This document shows, one piece after another, positions 32,719-34,440 of a DNA stretch of 34,440 nt. Both the position numbers and the translations under genes were made by a program. The DNA comes from Verrucomicrobiales bacterium (GTDB lineage Bacteria > Verrucomicrobiota > Verrucomicrobiia > Verrucomicrobiales > DEV007). Location: NCBI GenBank assembly GCA_016795505.1, contig JAEUHH010000045.1, forward strand, positions 1-34,440, in the 5' to 3' direction. Each line of letters begins with the position of its first letter. The stretch's first letter is position 1. The notes under the pieces are model-generated. The model did no database searches, was not told the origin of the DNA, and worked only from the letters and a program-made list of their open reading frames with translations.

Positions 32719-33060
32719 ATGCCGACTGCCAACCACCGCCCGCCCACCGCGTTCGAGACCCGCGTCTACGAGGCCCTGTGTCGGGTGCCCGTGGGCAAGG
32801 TGACCACCTACGGCCGGCTCGGTCGCCATCTCGGTTGCGGATCGGCTCAGGCCATCGGTCAGGCCCTGCGGCGCAATCCCTTTGCGCCCGAGGTGCCCTG
32901 CCATCGCGTGGTGCGGGGCGACCGTGGCATCGGCGGCTTTGCCGGCCAGACCGACGGTGGAGAGATCGAGCGCAAGATCCGGATGCTCCGGGCCGAGGGC
33001 GTCGCGTTCGAAGCCGACGGTCGGGTCGCGGCCGGTTGCCTGCACGATTTTCCCGGATGA
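32719..33060 (+). CDS. O6-alkylguanine-DNA alkyltransferase, single-domain (MGMT C-terminal type)
   Basis: A 113-aa protein consisting only of the DNA-binding/active-site domain. FETRVYEALCRVPVGKVTTYGRLGRHLG is the helix-turn-helix part, and VPCHRVV holds the acceptor cysteine C61. The nearby sequence is GGFAGQTDGGEIERKIRML. Family members transfer alkyl groups from guanine O6 to this cysteine. Alkyltransferase-like proteins have W in place of C; this one keeps C, so activity is plausible although the N-terminal Ogt/Ada domain is absent. Its stop overlaps the DUF3820 gene start by four bases (ATGA). It is divergent from the SLC13 gene. Confidence 0.9.
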   Translation: MPTANHRPPTAFETRVYEALCRVPVGKVTTYGRLGRHLGCGSAQAIGQALRRNPFAPEVPCHRVVRGDRGIGGFAGQTDGGEIERKIRMLRAEGVAFEADGRVAAGCLHDFPG

Positions 33061-33341
33061 GCGACGAGTCCGCCGGCTTTCGGATCGACGATTTTCGGGC
33101 CGATCTGGCCGACTATCTGGCCGATCTCACGCGCTACCGCATGCCCTTCGGGCGTTACAAAGGGGCGGCAATCCACGATCTGCCCTTGGAGTATCTGCGG
33201 TGGTTCATCGACCAGCGTGGCGGCTTTCCGACCGGCCGGCTCGGCGAGCTGATGGCCTTCGTTTACCACACCAAGGCCGATGGCGCCGAAATGATCTTTG
33301 CCCCCCTGCGCCGCGCGGGAGGGGGAAAGCAGGCGCCATGA
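33057..33341 (+). CDS. DUF3820 family protein
   Basis: A 94-aa protein. The core MPFGRYKGAAIHDLPLEYLRWF (~30-51) is the hallmark of DUF3820, small proteins sometimes called putative quorum-sensing-regulated factors, of unestablished function. The start ATG overlaps the alkyltransferase stop (ATGA), so the two are probably translated together. The long open frame upstream of 33057 is antisense to the SLC13 gene and is not part of it. The C-terminal tail (APLRRAGGGKQAP) is basic. Confidence 0.88.
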   Translation: MSDESAGFRIDDFRADLADYLADLTRYRMPFGRYKGAAIHDLPLEYLRWFIDQRGGFPTGRLGELMAFVYHTKADGAEMIFAPLRRAGGGKQAP

Positions 33342-33655
33342 GCCGGCGGGCGTTTGTCATCGGGTCGGCGACTGAATGGGTGAGGGGCTGGCAATGCACC
33401 CGTCAAAGGGCGGAGCGACTTTGATCCGCCTCATACCGACCGCCGTGAAGGCGATGCCACCCGAGTGGCACGGGATGCATGGACGGAGCGCAGCGGAGTC
33501 AAAGCGATCTGGATCGTGCGGTACTACGGGCCAAAAGCCCGAGTCTGATTGGAACCGCCCTGTACGGAGCCGTACACAGGGATGCGAAGCAGGTAGCTGC
33601 GACGACCCGCGGTCGGCGGAGCCTTTGTGGGACCCGTGGCTGGCTGGGTGAAAGC
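33342..33655. other. Gene-free stretch at the edge of a low-GC region
   Basis: No convincing gene is seen. The stretch holds short hairpins such as TGCCACCCGAGTGGCA (~33456-33471) and the folded segment at 33551-33585 described separately. Two overlapping open frames have no recognisable protein features and start within this non-coding-looking sequence. Confidence 0.45.
33551..33585 (+). ncRNA. Possible group II intron domain V relic
   Basis: GGAACCGCCCTGTACGGAGC followed by CGTACACAGGGATG folds as CCC-TGTACG-(GAGC)-CGTACA-CA-GGG: an upper stem, a four-base loop and a two-base bulge on the 3' side. The GGAACCGCC opening and the bulged ~34-nt hairpin resemble domain V of some bacterial group II introns, but the lower stem is damaged and no maturase is present. 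It is at most a remnant. Confidence 0.22.
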
Positions 33656-34279
33656 TCAGTCAGTCGCGGGGACCCGATTAGCCAGTTGTTTTTTTGCGTA
33701 TTCGAGCTTTGCTGCCTGCGCTCTCGGTAGCTGATCAATGAGAGGGACCAAATGTCTTACGACTGTCTCGTAGTCCTGTCGCTGGAACGCCTCACTTGCT
33801 CGACTAATTGCTGAATCCAAGTGTAGCCGTCGCTCCCATTCTTCGCCTGCCGCTTTTCTCTCCGCTAGTAAACGGTCGACTTCAGGCTCAATTGAGAAGT
33901 CTCCCCGTAGAATATCCGAGGCGCACTTCGGCATAACCTCGGCCCATTTAACGAACTTGTCGATCATCGGCATCGACTCGGAATACAAATTGGGGGAATC
34001 GCGAACTGTCATAATTGCCCACAAGGGGAGCGCGCCGTAGTTAGCGTCCCGTGGATTCTGAGCTCGGTCCAGTGCGACCAGCGGTCCCTCCCACTCGCTT
34101 CTAATCACGACCAGCGTTGAGCCATTCGTAAATCGGAGTTCGCTCTGCTGAGTTGGGGGGACTTCTTTAAAGTCGAAATCGGCCTCAAGAAAATGGAATA
34201 GTTTCCTGAGGTATCCTAAGAGTCCGCGTTCGTAGTCGTCTCCGGTAAGGTGAGCGAGGGCTTTTGACGGCGGTTCCAT
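33656..34279 (-). CDS. Unknown protein on a low-GC, probably acquired segment
   Basis: A 207-aa soluble protein I do not recognise. The N-terminal ~110 residues are mixed alpha/beta (DDYERGLLGYLRKLFHFL, RFTNGSTLVVIRSEWEGPLVALDR). The last ~75 are helical and acidic, with a TPR-like SEAFQRQDYETVVRHLVPLIDQLPRAQAAKLEYAKKQL. Base composition is clearly less GC-rich than in all other genes here. The start ATG at 34279 lies 17 bp from an attC-like hairpin, as in integron cassettes. An immunity or toxin-antitoxin role would suit a cassette gene but nothing in the sequence shows it. Confidence 0.7.
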   Translation of the reverse strand: MEPPSKALAHLTGDDYERGLLGYLRKLFHFLEADFDFKEVPPTQQSELRFTNGSTLVVIRSEWEGPLVALDRAQNPRDANYGALPLWAIMTVRDSPNLYSESMPMIDKFVKWAEVMPKCASDILRGDFSIEPEVDRLLAERKAAGEEWERRLHLDSAISRASEAFQRQDYETVVRHLVPLIDQLPRAQAAKLEYAKKQLANRVPATD

Positions 34280-34296
34280 GATCGCACTATTCTTTG

Positions 34297-34383
34297 GCTA
34301 ACGTTAGAGTGGATGCACCGGCGGTGGCGAGCCTGAATTCAACTAGGGACGTTGTCGCCGGTTGCATCTCACGGCTTGTTCGC
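34297..34383. other. attC-like imperfect hairpin (integron cassette recombination site)
   Basis: Outer core-like ends GCTAAC (34297-34302) and GTTCGC (34378-34383) pair at five of six positions. Inner arms GAGTGGATGCACCGGCG (34307-34323) and CGCCGGTTGCATCTCAC (34356-34372) pair with one bulged base and a mismatch, around a 32-nt loop. Overall size (87 bp), short outer cores, bulged arms and position just before a low-GC gene fit an attC site. The cores deviate from RYYYAAC/GTTRRRY, so certainty is moderate. No integrase lies in the window. Confidence 0.5.
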
Positions 34384-34440
34384 TTCGGGTTGATTGCTTG
34401 CTCCCAATCTGGCGATCTCACGGAGCCAATCAGGCGGTGA

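Noticed and set aside
31761-33056. Upstream extension of the DUF3820 open frame
   Set aside because: It is antisense to the SLC13 transporter and out of frame with the alkyltransferase; the ATGA overlap at 33057 gives the start.

Overview
The window is GC-rich DNA that most likely comes from a verrucomicrobial (PVC superphylum) bacterium. The evidence is two large PVC-type 'membrane-bound dehydrogenase' proteins with C-terminal CxxCH haem domains, a protein with an SHD1-like domain of the kind common in this group, very weak Shine-Dalgarno signals, and repeat-rich intergenic regions. I cannot name a genus.

Layout. 1-905 holds repeats only, including a 22-unit palindrome array. 866-5936 is a compact operon: a 90-aa WXG100-like protein, a helical 184-aa protein, a second small WxD protein, and a 1306-aa membrane-anchored FtsK/SpoIIIE-type ATPase with three ATPase-like modules. 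It looks like a reduced type VII (ESX-like) secretion system in a diderm. 5937-6990 is another repeat field. 6991-11821 carries an exported DUF255/thioredoxin-fold protein, convergent hemB, and a divergent secreted beta-helix protein. 11822-12708 is a repeat field bounded in part by a perfect 29-bp inverted repeat. 12709-14073 is threonine synthase, followed by a heptamer array and a strict 21-bp GGTACC palindrome array. On the minus strand follow a membrane-anchored unknown protein and a lipoprotein, then a ~350-bp tandem duplication. 16953-23195 holds two divergent PVC-type cytochrome/propeller proteins. 23315-25658 (minus) is a SbtB-like PII protein, a SbtA-like bicarbonate permease and an exported helical protein. 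25802-30728 (plus) holds a metallophosphoesterase, an SHD1-like protein, a DUF2314 protein, CutC and a possible beta-propeller protein. 30747-33341 holds an SLC13/RCK transporter divergent from an alkyltransferase-DUF3820 pair.

The last ~800 bp (from about 33656) has visibly lower GC. It contains one unknown gene whose start codon lies 17 bp from an attC-like imperfect hairpin, suggesting a captured integron cassette.

Two aspects deserve most attention. The first is the minimal WxD/FtsK operon. The second is the set of intergenic arrays: at least three with unrelated sequences share one design, a short palindrome plus a short spacer repeated every 20-21 bp, which is two helical turns. All functional calls come from reading motifs and composition; no database search was run.
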